Of a DNA stretch of 64,000 bases, positions 1 through 7,823 are shown piece by piece. The first letter of the stretch is position 1. Each line of letters starts with the position of its first letter. Source of the stretch: Micromonospora globbae. Lineage in GTDB: Bacteria > Actinomycetota > Actinomycetes > Mycobacteriales > Micromonosporaceae. The position numbers were made by a program, and so were the translations under genes. The stretch is from the NCBI RefSeq assembly GCF_003610785.1, contig NZ_RAQQ01000004.1, positions 248,001-312,000 on the forward strand. Reading direction: 5' to 3'. The notes below the pieces were generated by a model. That model worked only from the letters and a program-made list of their open reading frames with translations. It was not told the origin of the DNA and ran no database searches.

Positions 1-137
1 TAGCGGGAGACGTCGATGCCCGCCACGGTGGCGGCGGCGGCCGGGACGGCGGTGGCGACGAGCGCGGCGGCCGCGGTGGCGACGACGGTGAGGCCGGCCG
101 CGAGGAACCGACGCAGTGGTGATCTGGTACGGGACAT
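1..137 (-). CDS. Secreted protein, N-terminus only (possible GH25-type muramidase)
   Basis: Only the first 45 codons lie inside the window; the gene runs off the left edge. The ATG at 137 follows a strong GGAGG ribosome site (143-147). The product starts with a basic stretch (MSRTRSPLRR), a long Ala/Val-rich hydrophobic core and an AAAA region, which is a classical Sec signal peptide. Immediately after comes VAGIDVSR. A G-I-D-V-S start to the mature domain is typical of glycoside hydrolase family 25 lysozymes, but other secreted proteins can begin this way, so the family is only a suggestion. Upstream, an AT-richer stretch (150-230) contains the 9-bp palindrome GAAACTTTC, a possible regulator site. 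Confidence 0.6.
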   Translation of the reverse strand, partial: MSRTRSPLRRFLAAGLTVVATAAAALVATAVPAAAATVAGIDVSR

Positions 138-312
138 GGGTGCCTCCAAGGAGCCTATCGATTGATGGAAATCTTTGGAGGTAACCACCCAAGATCGCAA
201 GGGGATCAAAAGAAACTTTCATTGGCGGTGGGGTGGACAGCCGTACGCTGGACGGCCCGTACCCGGCGTACCACGCTGGGTCACGGAGTCGGTCTCCGGC
301 TCGACGTGCCGG

Positions 313-318
313 TAGGCT
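313..318 (+). promoter_or_regulatory. -10 box TAGGCT, leaderless start at 327
   Basis: TAGGCT ends 8 nt before the ATG at 327, so transcription would begin at or next to the start codon. Confidence 0.5.
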
Positions 319-326
319 CGCGCCCC

Positions 327-1070
327 ATGGTGTCGTTCGACGGGCTGACCGACCTGTGGGACCGGCTGTTCGGCGCGCAGCCCGACCCCCCGCCGCTGCT
401 GGTCGTGGTGACCGGGGTCGTGGCGCTCCTGGTGGTCTCCACCCGCCTGCCGTGGCGGATCGCCCGCAACGCCATCACCATCGCCCACGAGGGCGGGCAC
501 GCGCTGGTGGCCCTGCTCTCCGGCCGCAGACTGCGGGGCATCCGGCTGCACTCGGACACCTCGGGGCTCACCCTCTCCGCCGGGCGACCCACCGGGCTCG
601 GCATGGTCCTCACCCTGCTCGCCGGGTACGTCGCCCCGCCGCTGATCGGCCTGGCCGGTGCCTGGCTGCTCGGCGGCAACCGCATCACGCTGCTGCTGTG
701 GGTGGCCGTCGTGCTGCTGCTCGCCATGCTCGTGATGGTCCGCAACGCGTTCGGCGTGGTGTCGCTGCTGGTCACCGGCGGGGTGGTGCTCGCCGTCTCG
801 TGGTACGCCTCGCCGCAGGTGCAGGCCGCGTTCGCGTACACCGGGGTGTGGTTCCTCCTGCTCGGGGGGATACGGCCCGTGGTCGAGCTGCAACGGCTGC
901 GGTCCCGGGGCCGGATGCCCGCCTCGGACGCCGACCAGCTCGCCGGGCTCACCCCGTTCCCGGCGTTCTTCTGGGTCACCGTCTTCGCCCTGGTCAACCT
1001 CGCCGTGCTGGCCGTCGGCGCCACGCTTCTCGCCGACCCCCTGCTGCGCGACAACCCCCTCACCGCCTGA
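327..1070 (+). CDS. M50-type membrane zinc metallopeptidase
   Basis: This is a 247-residue polytopic membrane protein. Its first helix precedes the motif HEGGH (residues 54-58), an HExxH zinc site at the start of a membrane segment, as in peptidase family M50. Several hydrophobic helices follow (about residues 88-107, 113-135, 140-160 and 205-230). It is shorter than site-2 proteases such as RseP and has no PDZ domain, so it resembles the small M50B-like actinobacterial family. The reading frame is open upstream to 162, but ATG 327 fits because a TAGGCT -10 box ends 8 nt before it and no ribosome site is present. Substrate is unknown. The second zinc-ligand motif is not clear by eye, so activity is inferred only from HEGGH. 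Confidence 0.75.
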   Translation: MVSFDGLTDLWDRLFGAQPDPPPLLVVVTGVVALLVVSTRLPWRIARNAITIAHEGGHALVALLSGRRLRGIRLHSDTSGLTLSAGRPTGLGMVLTLLAGYVAPPLIGLAGAWLLGGNRITLLLWVAVVLLLAMLVMVRNAFGVVSLLVTGGVVLAVSWYASPQVQAAFAYTGVWFLLLGGIRPVVELQRLRSRGRMPASDADQLAGLTPFPAFFWVTVFALVNLAVLAVGATLLADPLLRDNPLTA

Positions 1071-1083
1071 GGCAGGAGCGGGG

Positions 1084-1172
1084 CGGGCGGGGTGCACGGG
1101 CGGCGGGCCGCGGGCGCGCGCCGGGCGCCGGGCCGGGGGCGCCGGGCGCCGGGTCGCGGGCGCCGGGCGGCG
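1084..1172. repeat. GGGCGCC-rich low-complexity stretch
   Basis: The intergenic space before the sigma factor is filled with imperfect repeats of GGGCGCCGGG (clearest at 1121-1170). It contains self-complementary GGCGCC cores that could fold, and no coding signal. Confidence 0.6.
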
Positions 1173-1250
1173 AAAATGCTCGGGTGAGCGGGCAACCGCC
1201 GGCACCGCCCCACGCGTGTCCCCTGCGACCGCCACGGGGGAGGTAACCAG

Positions 1251-1751
1251 GTGCCGGACGTCGACGGGTTCGACGAGTTCTACCAGGGCAGCCGGCAACG
1301 GCTGCTCGGCTTCGTCTTCGTGCTCACCGGCAACCTCGCCGAGGCGCAGGACGCCGTGCAGGAGGCGTACATCCGGGCCTGGCAGCGCTGGTCGACGGTG
1401 AGCGGATACGACGACCCGGAGGCGTGGGTGCGGGTGGTGGCCACGCGGATCGCGGTGAGCCGGTGGCGGAGCCTGCGCAGCCGCGCCCGCGCGTACCTGC
1501 GGCACGGTGCCACCGAGACCGTCCCGCCGCCGGGCACCGAGACCGTCGAGGTGGTGGCCGCCCTGCGCCGCCTGCCCGAGGAGCAGCGGACCGCCCTCGC
1601 GCTCTACTACCTGCTCGGCATGCCGGTCGCCGAGGTCGCCCGGGAGACCGACGCCCCGGTCGGCACGGTCAAGGCCCGACTCTCCCGCGGGCGCGCCGCG
1701 CTCGCCGGGCTGCTCGCCGTCTCTGACCTGGAGGAGGCCGCTGATGCGTGA
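1251..1751 (+). CDS. ECF RNA polymerase sigma factor (SigE-like family)
   Basis: This 166-residue protein has the two-domain layout of an extracytoplasmic-function sigma factor. Sigma region 2 covers about residues 5-75, with a DAVQEAYIRAWQRW helix. Region 4 covers about residues 105-152 and contains LPEEQRTALALYYLLG followed by the helix-turn-helix GTVKARLSRGRAAL. The GTG at 1251 is preceded by GGGGGAGG. The gene overlaps the next by 8 nt (start 1744, stop 1751), so the two are co-translated. The downstream membrane protein is probably its signalling partner. The stimulus and target promoters cannot be read from the sequence. Confidence 0.9.
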   Translation: MPDVDGFDEFYQGSRQRLLGFVFVLTGNLAEAQDAVQEAYIRAWQRWSTVSGYDDPEAWVRVVATRIAVSRWRSLRSRARAYLRHGATETVPPPGTETVEVVAALRRLPEEQRTALALYYLLGMPVAEVARETDAPVGTVKARLSRGRAALAGLLAVSDLEEAADA

Positions 1752-2604
1752 CGACCTGAGGTTCGTCGAACGGGTGCGGCGGGAGCTGCGGGACGTGCGC
1801 TGGCCGCCGCCCGAGGAGATCCGGGCCGTGGCGCGGCGGCGTACCCGGCGGAACGTGCTGGTCGCGACCGTGCTGCTGGCCCTGGCCGGCGGGTCCGCGG
1901 TCGCGTTCGTCGCCCCCGGCCCCGCCCCGGCGCCGCCGGCCGCCGCCTCCGCGACTCCCGGCGTGCCGCCTCGTACCGAGATCACCCCGGACGCGCTGCT
2001 GCAGTCGGCCGACCTGCCGCAGCGGACCACTGTCGAACTCAGCGAGTCCGGCCTCGGTGGCGACGTCGTGGTCTCGTCCCAGTTGACCGCGTGCCGGACG
2101 GACCAGGGGCTGCCCGCGAGTCTCGTGACCGCGGGGCTGTCGCGGTCCCAGGCGCTGCTGCGGGAGCGCCCCGGGGGCGGCGAGAACCGGCTCTCCGACA
2201 TCCTGGTGGTGCAGGAGGTCTACCGGCTGACGCCGGAGGAGGCCCGTACCTTCTTCACCGACCTCGACGCCATGCTCGCTCCCTGCGCGCAGTGGCGCAG
2301 CCGCGGACCGTACGAGGCGAAGGGGCGGACCGGCACGGCGGAGGCCGTGCACCGGTGGCAGGTCGTCCGGCGGGGCTTCGCCGGGGACGACGCCGCCGTG
2401 CTCCGCCACTCCGTGTCACCGCCGCGCGACGTGGCGACCGGCAGGACGGTCGGCGATGCGTCGGCGCCGACCGACACGGCCGTCGTGCGGGTCGGCGACC
2501 TGGTCACCGTCCTGTTCCTCAAGCAGGGCACCGAGGCGGAACTGATCCAGCTCGCCGGGGTCGCGGCGCGCCGGATGTGCCTGGCCGCCAACCCGGGCTG
2601 CTGA
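1744..2604 (+). CDS. Single-pass membrane protein, probable partner of the ECF sigma factor
   Basis: The protein has 286 residues. A short basic cytoplasmic part (residues 1-36) is followed by one membrane helix (about 37-56), a Pro/Ala-rich linker and an extracytoplasmic domain of about 210 residues containing four cysteines. The start overlaps the sigma-factor stop by 8 nt, so expression is coupled. The arrangement matches one-helix anti-sigma or sensor proteins encoded beside SigE-like ECF factors, but the HxxxCxxC zinc motif of ZAS anti-sigma factors is absent. An anti-sigma role is therefore inferred from position only. Confidence 0.75.
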   Translation: MRDDLRFVERVRRELRDVRWPPPEEIRAVARRRTRRNVLVATVLLALAGGSAVAFVAPGPAPAPPAAASATPGVPPRTEITPDALLQSADLPQRTTVELSESGLGGDVVVSSQLTACRTDQGLPASLVTAGLSRSQALLRERPGGGENRLSDILVVQEVYRLTPEEARTFFTDLDAMLAPCAQWRSRGPYEAKGRTGTAEAVHRWQVVRRGFAGDDAAVLRHSVSPPRDVATGRTVGDASAPTDTAVVRVGDLVTVLFLKQGTEAELIQLAGVAARRMCLAANPGC

Positions 2605-2637
2605 GCCGGGCCGTGAACCCGGGCGTCGGGCCGGCCC

Positions 2638-2726
2638 GACCGCCGCGCTCGTGCGCCCGGCCGACCGTCGCGCTCGTGCGCCCGGCCGACCGTCGCGCTC
2701 CTGCGCCCGGCCGACTGCCGGGCCCG
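2638..2726. repeat. 25-bp tandem repeat, about 3.5 copies
   Basis: The unit begins GACCGTCGCGCTCGTGCGCC and ends CGGCC. It starts at 2638, 2663 and 2688, with a partial fourth copy from 2713. Copies differ at one or two positions. The repeat lies between convergent genes just before a hairpin. Confidence 0.8.
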
Positions 2727-2747
2727 GGACGCGAGCCCACACAGCGC

Positions 2748-2780
2748 GAGGGGCCCCGCCACCCGGTGGCGGGGCCCCTC
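2748..2780. terminator. Bidirectional hairpin terminator
   Basis: Arms 2748-2763 and 2765-2780 are perfectly complementary (GAGGGGCCCCGCCACC and its complement). There is no T-tract. It sits between the end of the sigma operon and the end of accD, so it probably serves both. Confidence 0.65.
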
Positions 2781-2788
2781 CACACCAC

Positions 2789-4372
2789 CTACAGCGGGAT
2801 GTTGCCGTGCTTCTTCGGCGGCAGCGTCTCGCGCTTGGTGCGCAGCACCCGCAGCGCCCGGACGATCTGGGTGCGCGTCTCGTGCGGCGGGATGACCGAG
2901 TCGACGTACCCGCGCTCGGCGGCGACGTACGGGTTGGCGAGCGTGTCCTCGTACTCGGCGATCTTCTCGGCGCGCAGCGCGGCCGGGTCCTCGGCGTTCG
3001 CGAGTTCCGAGCGGTACAGGATGTTCACGGCGCCCTGCGCGCCCATCACGGCGATCTGCGCGGTCGGCCAGGCGAAGTTCAGGTCCGCGCCGAGGTGCTT
3101 GGAACCCATCACGTCGTACGCCCCGCCGTACGCCTTGCGGGTGATGACGGTGACCTTCGGGACGGTGGCCTCGGCGTACGCGTAGATGAGCTTCGCGCCC
3201 CGGCGGATGATGCCGTCCCACTCCTGCCCGGTGCCCGGGAGGAAGCCCGGTACGTCCACGAAGGTCAGCACCGGGATGTTGAACGCGTCGCAGGTGCGCA
3301 CGAACCGGGCGGCCTTCTCCGACGCCGCGATGTCCAGCGTGCCGGCGAAGTGCATGGGCTGGTTCGCCACCACGCCGACCGGCCGGCCCTCGACCCGGCC
3401 GAAGCCGACCACGATGTTCTGCGCGTAGAGCGGCTGGACCTCCAGGAACTCGCCGTCGTCGAGGACGTGCTCGATGACGCGGTGCATGTCGTACGGCTGG
3501 TTCGCCGAGTCCGGGATCAGGGTGTCCAGCTCCCGGTCGGCGTCGGTGACGTCCAGCTCGGCGGGCGTGTCGTAGACGACCGGCTCGTCCAGGTTGTTCG
3601 AGGGCAGGTACGACAGCAGCGCCTTGACGTACTCGATCGCGTCCTCCTCGTCGCTGGCGAGGTAGTGCGCGTTGCCGCTGCGGGTGTTGTGGGTGCGGGC
3701 GCCGCCCAGCTCCTCCATGCCCACGTCCTCGCCGGTGACGGTCTTGATGACGTCGGGCCCGGTGATGAACATGTGCGAGGTCTGGTCGACCATCACGGTG
3801 AAGTCGGTGACCGCGGGCGAGTAGACGGCCCCACCCGCGCAGGGCCCCATCACCAGCGAGATCTGCGGGATGACCCCGGAGGCGCGGACGTTGCGGAAGA
3901 AGATCTCGCCGTAGAGGCCGAGGCTGACCACGCCCTCCTGGATCCGGGCGCCGCCGGAGTCGTTGATGCCGATCACCGGGCAGCCGATCTTCATGGCCAG
4001 GTCCATCACCTTGACGATCTTCTCGCCGAAGACCTCGCCGAGGGAGCCGCCGAAGACGGTGAAGTCCTGGGCGAAGACGCAGACCTGCCGTCCGTCCACG
4101 GTGCCGTAGCCGGTGACCACGCCGTCGCCGTACGGGCGGGTCCGCTCCAGGCCGAAGTTCGTGGACCGGTGCCGGGCCAGCTCGTCCAGCTCGACGAAGG
4201 AGCCCTCGTCGAGCAGCAGCTCGATCCGTTCCCGGGCGGTCTTCTTGCCCCGGGCGTGCTGCTTCTCGACGGCCCGCGCCGACCCCGCGTGCACCGCCTC
4301 GTCGACCCGGCGCTCCAGGTCCGCCAGCTTGCCCGCCGTGGTGTGGATGTTCGTCCCGGTGTCGGTAGTCAC
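2789..4372 (-). CDS. accD: Acyl-CoA carboxylase carboxyltransferase (beta) subunit
   Basis: This is the 527-residue biotin-dependent carboxyltransferase that moves CO2 from carboxybiotin to acetyl- or propionyl-CoA, giving malonyl- or methylmalonyl-CoA. Its length is that of the actinobacterial AccD/PccB family. Both crotonase-like halves show the expected motifs: [12 protein letters not shown] and [12 protein letters not shown] in the N-terminal half, and [13 protein letters not shown] and [11 protein letters not shown] in the C-terminal half. Together these form the acyl-CoA and biotin pockets. Whether the main substrate is acetyl- or propionyl-CoA cannot be decided here. The GTG at 4372 has no ribosome site; a TATATT -10 box (4384-4379) ends 6 nt before it, so the mRNA is probably leaderless. 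birA is divergent, 86 nt away. Confidence 0.95.
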   Translation of the reverse strand: MTTDTGTNIHTTAGKLADLERRVDEAVHAGSARAVEKQHARGKKTARERIELLLDEGSFVELDELARHRSTNFGLERTRPYGDGVVTGYGTVDGRQVCVFAQDFTVFGGSLGEVFGEKIVKVMDLAMKIGCPVIGINDSGGARIQEGVVSLGLYGEIFFRNVRASGVIPQISLVMGPCAGGAVYSPAVTDFTVMVDQTSHMFITGPDVIKTVTGEDVGMEELGGARTHNTRSGNAHYLASDEEDAIEYVKALLSYLPSNNLDEPVVYDTPAELDVTDADRELDTLIPDSANQPYDMHRVIEHVLDDGEFLEVQPLYAQNIVVGFGRVEGRPVGVVANQPMHFAGTLDIAASEKAARFVRTCDAFNIPVLTFVDVPGFLPGTGQEWDGIIRRGAKLIYAYAEATVPKVTVITRKAYGGAYDVMGSKHLGADLNFAWPTAQIAVMGAQGAVNILYRSELANAEDPAALRAEKIAEYEDTLANPYVAAERGYVDSVIPPHETRTQIVRALRVLRTKRETLPPKKHGNIPL

Positions 4373-4378
4373 CCAGGG

Positions 4379-4384
4379 AATATA
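4379..4384 (-). promoter_or_regulatory. -10 box TATATT, leaderless accD
   Basis: It ends 6 nt before the accD GTG at 4372. It is one of the closest matches to consensus in the window. Confidence 0.6.
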
Positions 4385-4446
4385 ACGATGGTTCAGGACC
4401 GGGACGCTGTGCAGTACACCTCACCACCGGCTGCCCGTCCGGCCCG

Positions 4447-4452
4447 TAGGCT
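4447..4452 (+). promoter_or_regulatory. -10 box TAGGCT, leaderless birA
   Basis: It ends 6 nt before the birA ATG at 4459. The accD and birA promoters lie back to back within 86 nt. Confidence 0.6.
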
Positions 4453-4458
4453 GGCGGG

Positions 4459-5334
4459 ATGCCGGGCTCCCCGTACACCGATCTGGACCGCCCGCCGCTG
4501 TCGGCGGCGCGGCTGCGCCGGGCGCTGGTCGCCCCCTACGGTCCCTGGGCCCGGCTGGACCTGCGCGTGGAGACCGGCTCGACCAACGCCGACGTGGCCG
4601 AGGCGGCGCGGGCCGGTGAACCCGAGGGGCTGGTGGTCGTCGCCGAGCGGCAGACCGCCGGGCGGGGGCGCCGGGGCCGGGTCTGGCAGTCGCCGCCGCG
4701 GGCCGGGATCGCGACGAGCGTCCTGCTCCGGCCCGGGGAGGCCGTCGCGGACCGCGGCTGGGCGGCCGTCCCCACCACGGCGTACGGCTGGCTGCCGCTG
4801 CTGGCCGGCGTGGCGCTCGTCGAGGCGGTGGCCCGCCTGGCCGAGCTGGAGGCCGTGCTGAAGTGGCCGAACGACCTGCTCATCGGCGACGCCAAGTGCG
4901 CGGGTGTGCTCGCCGAGGCGCTGCCCGGCACGGCCCCGGATCAGCCGCCGGCCGTCGTCGTCGGCATCGGCCTCAACGTGACGCTCCGCGCCGACGAGCT
5001 GCCGGAGAACCCGACGGGCCTGCCGGCCACCTCGCTGCAACTGGCCGGTGCCGCGGCCACCGACCGGGACCCGCTGCTGCGGGCGCTGCTGCGTTCGGTG
5101 GCCGACTGGTACGACCGCTGGCGGGCCGCCGGCGGGGACGCGGTCGCGAGCGGCCTGCGGGACGCGTACGTGGACGCCTGCGCCACGATCGACCGTCCGG
5201 TGCGGGTGCTGCTGCCCGGCGGCGGGGAGCTGACCGGCACGGCGACCGGGGTGGACCCGGACGGGCAGCTCGTGGTCGACACCGCCGAGGGTGAACGCCA
5301 CCTCGCGGCGGGCGACGTGCTCCACCTGCGCTGA
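4459..5334 (+). CDS. birA: Biotin–[acetyl-CoA carboxylase] ligase
   Basis: The 291-residue enzyme activates biotin with ATP and attaches it to the carrier lysine of the acyl-CoA carboxylase alpha subunit. Visible motifs are GSTNADVAEAA (from residue 40), the biotinyl-AMP loop GRGRRGR (68-74), KWPNDLLIGDAKCAGVL (from 135) and VVGIGLNV. A small C-terminal SH3-like domain follows, ending LAAGDVLHLR. There is no N-terminal DNA-binding domain, so it is the monofunctional type and not a repressor like the E. coli enzyme. The divergent neighbour accD encodes a subunit of the complex it serves. The start is predicted leaderless. Confidence 0.95.
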   Translation: MPGSPYTDLDRPPLSAARLRRALVAPYGPWARLDLRVETGSTNADVAEAARAGEPEGLVVVAERQTAGRGRRGRVWQSPPRAGIATSVLLRPGEAVADRGWAAVPTTAYGWLPLLAGVALVEAVARLAELEAVLKWPNDLLIGDAKCAGVLAEALPGTAPDQPPAVVVGIGLNVTLRADELPENPTGLPATSLQLAGAAATDRDPLLRALLRSVADWYDRWRAAGGDAVASGLRDAYVDACATIDRPVRVLLPGGGELTGTATGVDPDGQLVVDTAEGERHLAAGDVLHLR

Positions 5335-5342
5335 CCCCGCCC

Positions 5343-5432
5343 CCCTTCCCCGCGATCTTGCAGTTTGTGCCCGGGCGAAAGGGGTCAAAGGGTGCGAACA
5401 CGGGGCCCGAAGTGCAAGATCGCGGGGAAGGG
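5343..5432. repeat. Large inverted repeat with 20-bp perfect arms (CGCGATCTTGCA type)
   Basis: Arms 5343-5362 and 5413-5432 are exact complements (core CGCGATCTTGCA). They are separated by 50 nt containing a second partial pairing (CCCGGGC with GGGGCCCG). It lies immediately after birA and could act as a terminator. Its size and layout suggest a dispersed intergenic element. Confidence 0.7.
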
Positions 5433-5467
5433 TGAGGGTCGGCCGCGCGGCTGATGGCCCTACGGGC

Positions 5468-5487
5468 GGTGACCGGTTACGGTCACC
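5468..5487. promoter_or_regulatory. Promoter with overlapping palindromic operator candidate
   Basis: GGTGACC and GGTCACC flank GGTTAC, and a TACGGT -10 box (5478-5483) lies inside the palindrome. Transcription would start near 5490, 24 nt before the GTG at 5514. A protein bound here would occlude the promoter. Confidence 0.4.
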
Positions 5488-5513
5488 CCGTCCGTTCCTG
5501 CGAGGAGGTTCGC

Positions 5514-6086
5514 GTGGCGTTCCCCGAGGACGTGCTCACCGAGGACGAGCATGTCGTGTTGCACCTGCACCCCCACTGGAAGGCCCTCATCCGGCCGGTC
5601 GTGGTGCTGGTGCTGGCCGTCGCCGCGGTGGTGGCCGGCGTCGTCCTGCTCCCCTCCGGCGGTGGCGGGTCCGTCGCGCTGGCCGTGATCGGTGCGCTCG
5701 CCCTGGTGGCGGTGCTGTGGTTCGCGCTCTGGCCGTTCCTGGTCTGGCGGACCACCCACTACCTCTTCACGAACGAGCGGGTGCTGCTCCAACACGGCGT
5801 CTTCTCCCGGGACCGGCGGGACATCCCGCTCACCCGGGTCAACGACCACTCGATGAGCCAGCGGTTCGTCGAGCGGCTGCTCGGCTGCGGCACGCTGACC
5901 ATCGAGTCGGCGGGTGAACGCGGCCAGTCCGTCCTCGTCGACGTGCCGCGTGTCGGGCAGGTGCAGACGAAGCTCTACGAGCTGGTCGAGGCGCAGCACG
6001 ACAAGCACTCGCTCGGCGACGGGGAGATGCGGGAGATCCTCGCCGACATGCGGGAGGGCAAGCCGCTGCGCGACCCCACGGCCTGA
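5514..6086 (+). CDS. Bacterial PH-domain (DUF304-like) membrane protein
   Basis: The protein has 190 residues. Two adjacent membrane helices (about residues 27-48 and 53-76) are followed by the sequence TTHYLFTNERVLLQHGVFSR. That is the characteristic start of the bacterial PH-like DUF304 domain and leads into a β-rich region to about residue 160. The C-terminus is charged (HDKHSLGDGEMREILADMREG). The start GTG 5514 has GAGGAGG at 5502-5508; the frame is open further upstream but without a ribosome site. Function is unknown, since members of this family are membrane-associated proteins without a settled role. The gene is probably monocistronic. Confidence 0.8.
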   Translation: MAFPEDVLTEDEHVVLHLHPHWKALIRPVVVLVLAVAAVVAGVVLLPSGGGGSVALAVIGALALVAVLWFALWPFLVWRTTHYLFTNERVLLQHGVFSRDRRDIPLTRVNDHSMSQRFVERLLGCGTLTIESAGERGQSVLVDVPRVGQVQTKLYELVEAQHDKHSLGDGEMREILADMREGKPLRDPTA

Positions 6087-6103
6087 CGTCCCGCCGGCGG
6101 CCC

Positions 6104-6158
6104 GTTGACCATGGAGTTGCCGTCGCGACACGCCGTGGCGGGCGATCACCACTCGACG
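6104..6158. repeat. Degenerate copy of the TGATCATGAGGTTGGCG palindrome family
   Basis: The sequence GTTGACCATGGAGTTG followed by GCGGGCGAT resembles the copy at 25706-25762 (GTTGATCATGAAGTTG ... GCGGGCGAT). The right arm has decayed. It lies between convergent genes. Confidence 0.4.
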
Positions 6159-6170
6159 TGCGTGGTGGGG

Positions 6171-6893
6171 TCAGCGGCGGGGGCGTGGCCGGGTGACCGG
6201 TGCGAGTTCGGCCGCCAGTTCGGCGTCCAGGTCCCCGCCGGCGAGCCGAGGGTCCAGCGAAGCGAGGCGCTTGCGCGGCGGCGGCGTCGTGGAACTCCCG
6301 TTCGTCGTCGAGGCTGCGGCGCGTCCGGGCTGGTCGTCCGGCTCCTCTTCCTCCTCCAGCTCGGAGATCGACTCGGCCAGCTCGGCGACCGGGTCCATCT
6401 CGGCCATCGTGTCCCACTCGTCCCGCGGGATGCTGTGCCAGGTCTTCTCGGCGGGAGCGGGCGCGGGTTGGAAGACGAACGTCCGGTAGGACCAGAAGCG
6501 GAACAGCGTGGCCAGCAGCACGCCGCCGGTCTTGGCGACGTTCAGCGCCAGCAGGCTGGTCACGCCGAGGCCGTACTTGGCGGCCGCCAGCACGCCCAGC
6601 TCGATGAGCAGGCCCGTCGCATTGAAGAGGAAGAACAGGGCGTACTCGCGCCGGATCGCTGATTTCGGCCGATCCCGGTACGTCCAGTGACGATTCATCA
6701 GATACGACGTGATGGTCGCCACGATCGTGGCCACCACGGTCGCCTTCAGCTGGCCGTCGACGAAAACGGTCAGTGCCAGCGCATTGAACACGGCGTAATT
6801 GATGACGGTGTTGATGCCACCGACGATGCCGAATTTGAGCGCCTCGTGGACGAACTTCTGCCATCGCTCGGGCAGCAGACGGACAAGACGCAT
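6171..6893 (-). CDS. GtrA family membrane protein (first of two)
   Basis: The 240-residue protein starts with a GtrA domain of about 130 residues and four membrane helices: KFGIVGGINTVINYAVF, TIVATITSYLMNRHWTY, YALFFLFNATGLLIELGVL and GVLLATLFRFWSYRTFVF. GtrA proteins are thought to move lipid-linked sugars across the membrane for cell-surface glycosylation. A hydrophilic acidic and basic tail of about 100 residues follows and is unusual for the family. The ATG at 6893 has a TAAGGT -10 box 8 nt upstream and no ribosome site. The next GtrA gene lies 64 nt upstream on the same strand and has its own promoter. Confidence 0.88.
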   Translation of the reverse strand: MRLVRLLPERWQKFVHEALKFGIVGGINTVINYAVFNALALTVFVDGQLKATVVATIVATITSYLMNRHWTYRDRPKSAIRREYALFFLFNATGLLIELGVLAAAKYGLGVTSLLALNVAKTGGVLLATLFRFWSYRTFVFQPAPAPAEKTWHSIPRDEWDTMAEMDPVAELAESISELEEEEEPDDQPGRAAASTTNGSSTTPPPRKRLASLDPRLAGGDLDAELAAELAPVTRPRPRR

Positions 6894-6901
6894 GGCAGAA
6901 C

Positions 6902-6907
6902 ACCTTA
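6902..6907 (-). promoter_or_regulatory. -10 box TAAGGT, leaderless GtrA gene
   Basis: It ends 8 nt before the ATG at 6893 and separates the two tandem GtrA genes into two transcription units. Confidence 0.5.
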
Positions 6908-6957
6908 GGGCAGTGGTTTGGGCCGGCAGGTTCCGGCCGAACGGACTGGGCGGCAGA

Positions 6958-7506
6958 TCACGCCCCGCGATCTCGGTCGTACGTCACTTCCGGTACGGCT
7001 GGGGTTCCCGCTTCCGGGAAGACGAACCGTCGATAGGACCAGAACCGGAACAGCGTCCCGAGCCCGGTGCCCACGATGAAGCTGGCGATGTTGTCGGCGA
7101 GGGGTGTGCGGAACACCTCCGGCCAGAGGCTACCCAGCCCGTAACGGCTGATCGCGAGGCACGCGACGGCGATGCCGAGGCCCACGCCGTTGAAGAAGAA
7201 GAACAGCGCGTACTCGCGGGCGGGGTTGCTGCGCTGGCGGTGGCGCCACGTCCAGAAGCGGTTGCCGACGAACGCCACGGTCGCCGCGATCACGGTGGAG
7301 ATGGTCTTCGCGGTCACCTGCTCCAGGCTCTGCGCCACCGTCAGGTAGTTGAACAACGCGAAGTCGATCAGGAAGGCGACGCCGCCGACCGTGGCGAACT
7401 TGCTCAGCTCCCGGACCAGATGGCCGAAACGGTCGACCAGTGCGCGGACCGGACCCGTGCGGGTCTGTGGAGAGCCCGGAGTCTCTCCCGTCATCGTCGC
7501 GGCCAC
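6958..7506 (-). CDS. GtrA family membrane protein (second of two)
   Basis: The 182-residue protein consists almost only of the GtrA domain, with four helices: KFATVGGVAFLIDFALF, TVIAATVAFVGNRFWTW, REYALFFFFNGVGLGIAV and IVGTGLGTLFRFWSYRRFVF. The shared LFRFWSYR-FVF ending shows that it and the gene at 6171-6893 are paralogues. A role in flipping polyprenyl-linked sugars is inferred from the family; no glycosyltransferase lies next to it. The start GTG 7506 is preceded by TAGGCT (7518-7513) at a 6-nt gap, so it is probably leaderless. Confidence 0.88.
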   Translation of the reverse strand: MAATMTGETPGSPQTRTGPVRALVDRFGHLVRELSKFATVGGVAFLIDFALFNYLTVAQSLEQVTAKTISTVIAATVAFVGNRFWTWRHRQRSNPAREYALFFFFNGVGLGIAVACLAISRYGLGSLWPEVFRTPLADNIASFIVGTGLGTLFRFWSYRRFVFPEAGTPAVPEVTYDRDRGA

Positions 7507-7512
7507 CCGCCG

Positions 7513-7518
7513 AGCCTA
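7513..7518 (-). promoter_or_regulatory. -10 box TAGGCT, leaderless GtrA gene
   Basis: It ends 6 nt before the GTG at 7506. Confidence 0.55.
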
Positions 7519-7736
7519 CCGGCTGGTGGCACGCGGCACGGGTAGCAACGGCGAGCGCGGGCGGCCGGCATCGGCGGGGCCCGCGGCGTCCGTGGTGGAC
7601 ATGAACGCAGCGTAGTCGCTCCGGCGACGGTCGCGGGATGGAACGGCGGAAGTCGTACGCCCCCGGGGTGTCACACGGTTCGGGGCGCCGCCGAGACACG
7701 GGCGCGACGGGCGTCGTCGAAGGTTCACCGCAGGAT
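7519..7736. other. Intergenic, no gene seen
   Basis: This is the distal part of the 446-bp gap between the divergent GtrA gene and pckG. I see no supported ORF, only mixed composition. The pckG control signals lie in the proximal part. Confidence 0.5.
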
Positions 7737-7756
7737 TTGCGTGAAACTGCGCGCAA
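7737..7756. promoter_or_regulatory. Inverted repeat TTGCG-N10-CGCAA
   Basis: This 20-bp imperfect palindrome lies about 50 bp upstream of the CRP-like site in front of pckG. It may be a second regulator site; no family can be assigned. Confidence 0.25.
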
Positions 7757-7796
7757 AAACGGGTATCAGCTCGCGATGCCGCAGCGTGGCCGTACC

Positions 7797-7814
7797 TTGT
7801 GCAGTTCTTCACAA
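7797..7814. promoter_or_regulatory. CRP-like site upstream of pckG
   Basis: TGTGC-AGTTCT-TCACA (7798-7813) matches the CRP/FNR consensus TGTGA-N6-TCACA at nine of ten defined positions, and the symmetry extends to TTGTG...CACAA. Its centre lies about 53 bp upstream of the predicted start site near 7859. Confidence 0.5.
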
Positions 7815-7823
7815 CCAGTCCCA

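Noticed and set aside
2638..2726. CRISPR-like array at 2.64-2.73 kb
   Set aside because: The units are contiguous with no spacers, so it is a simple tandem repeat.
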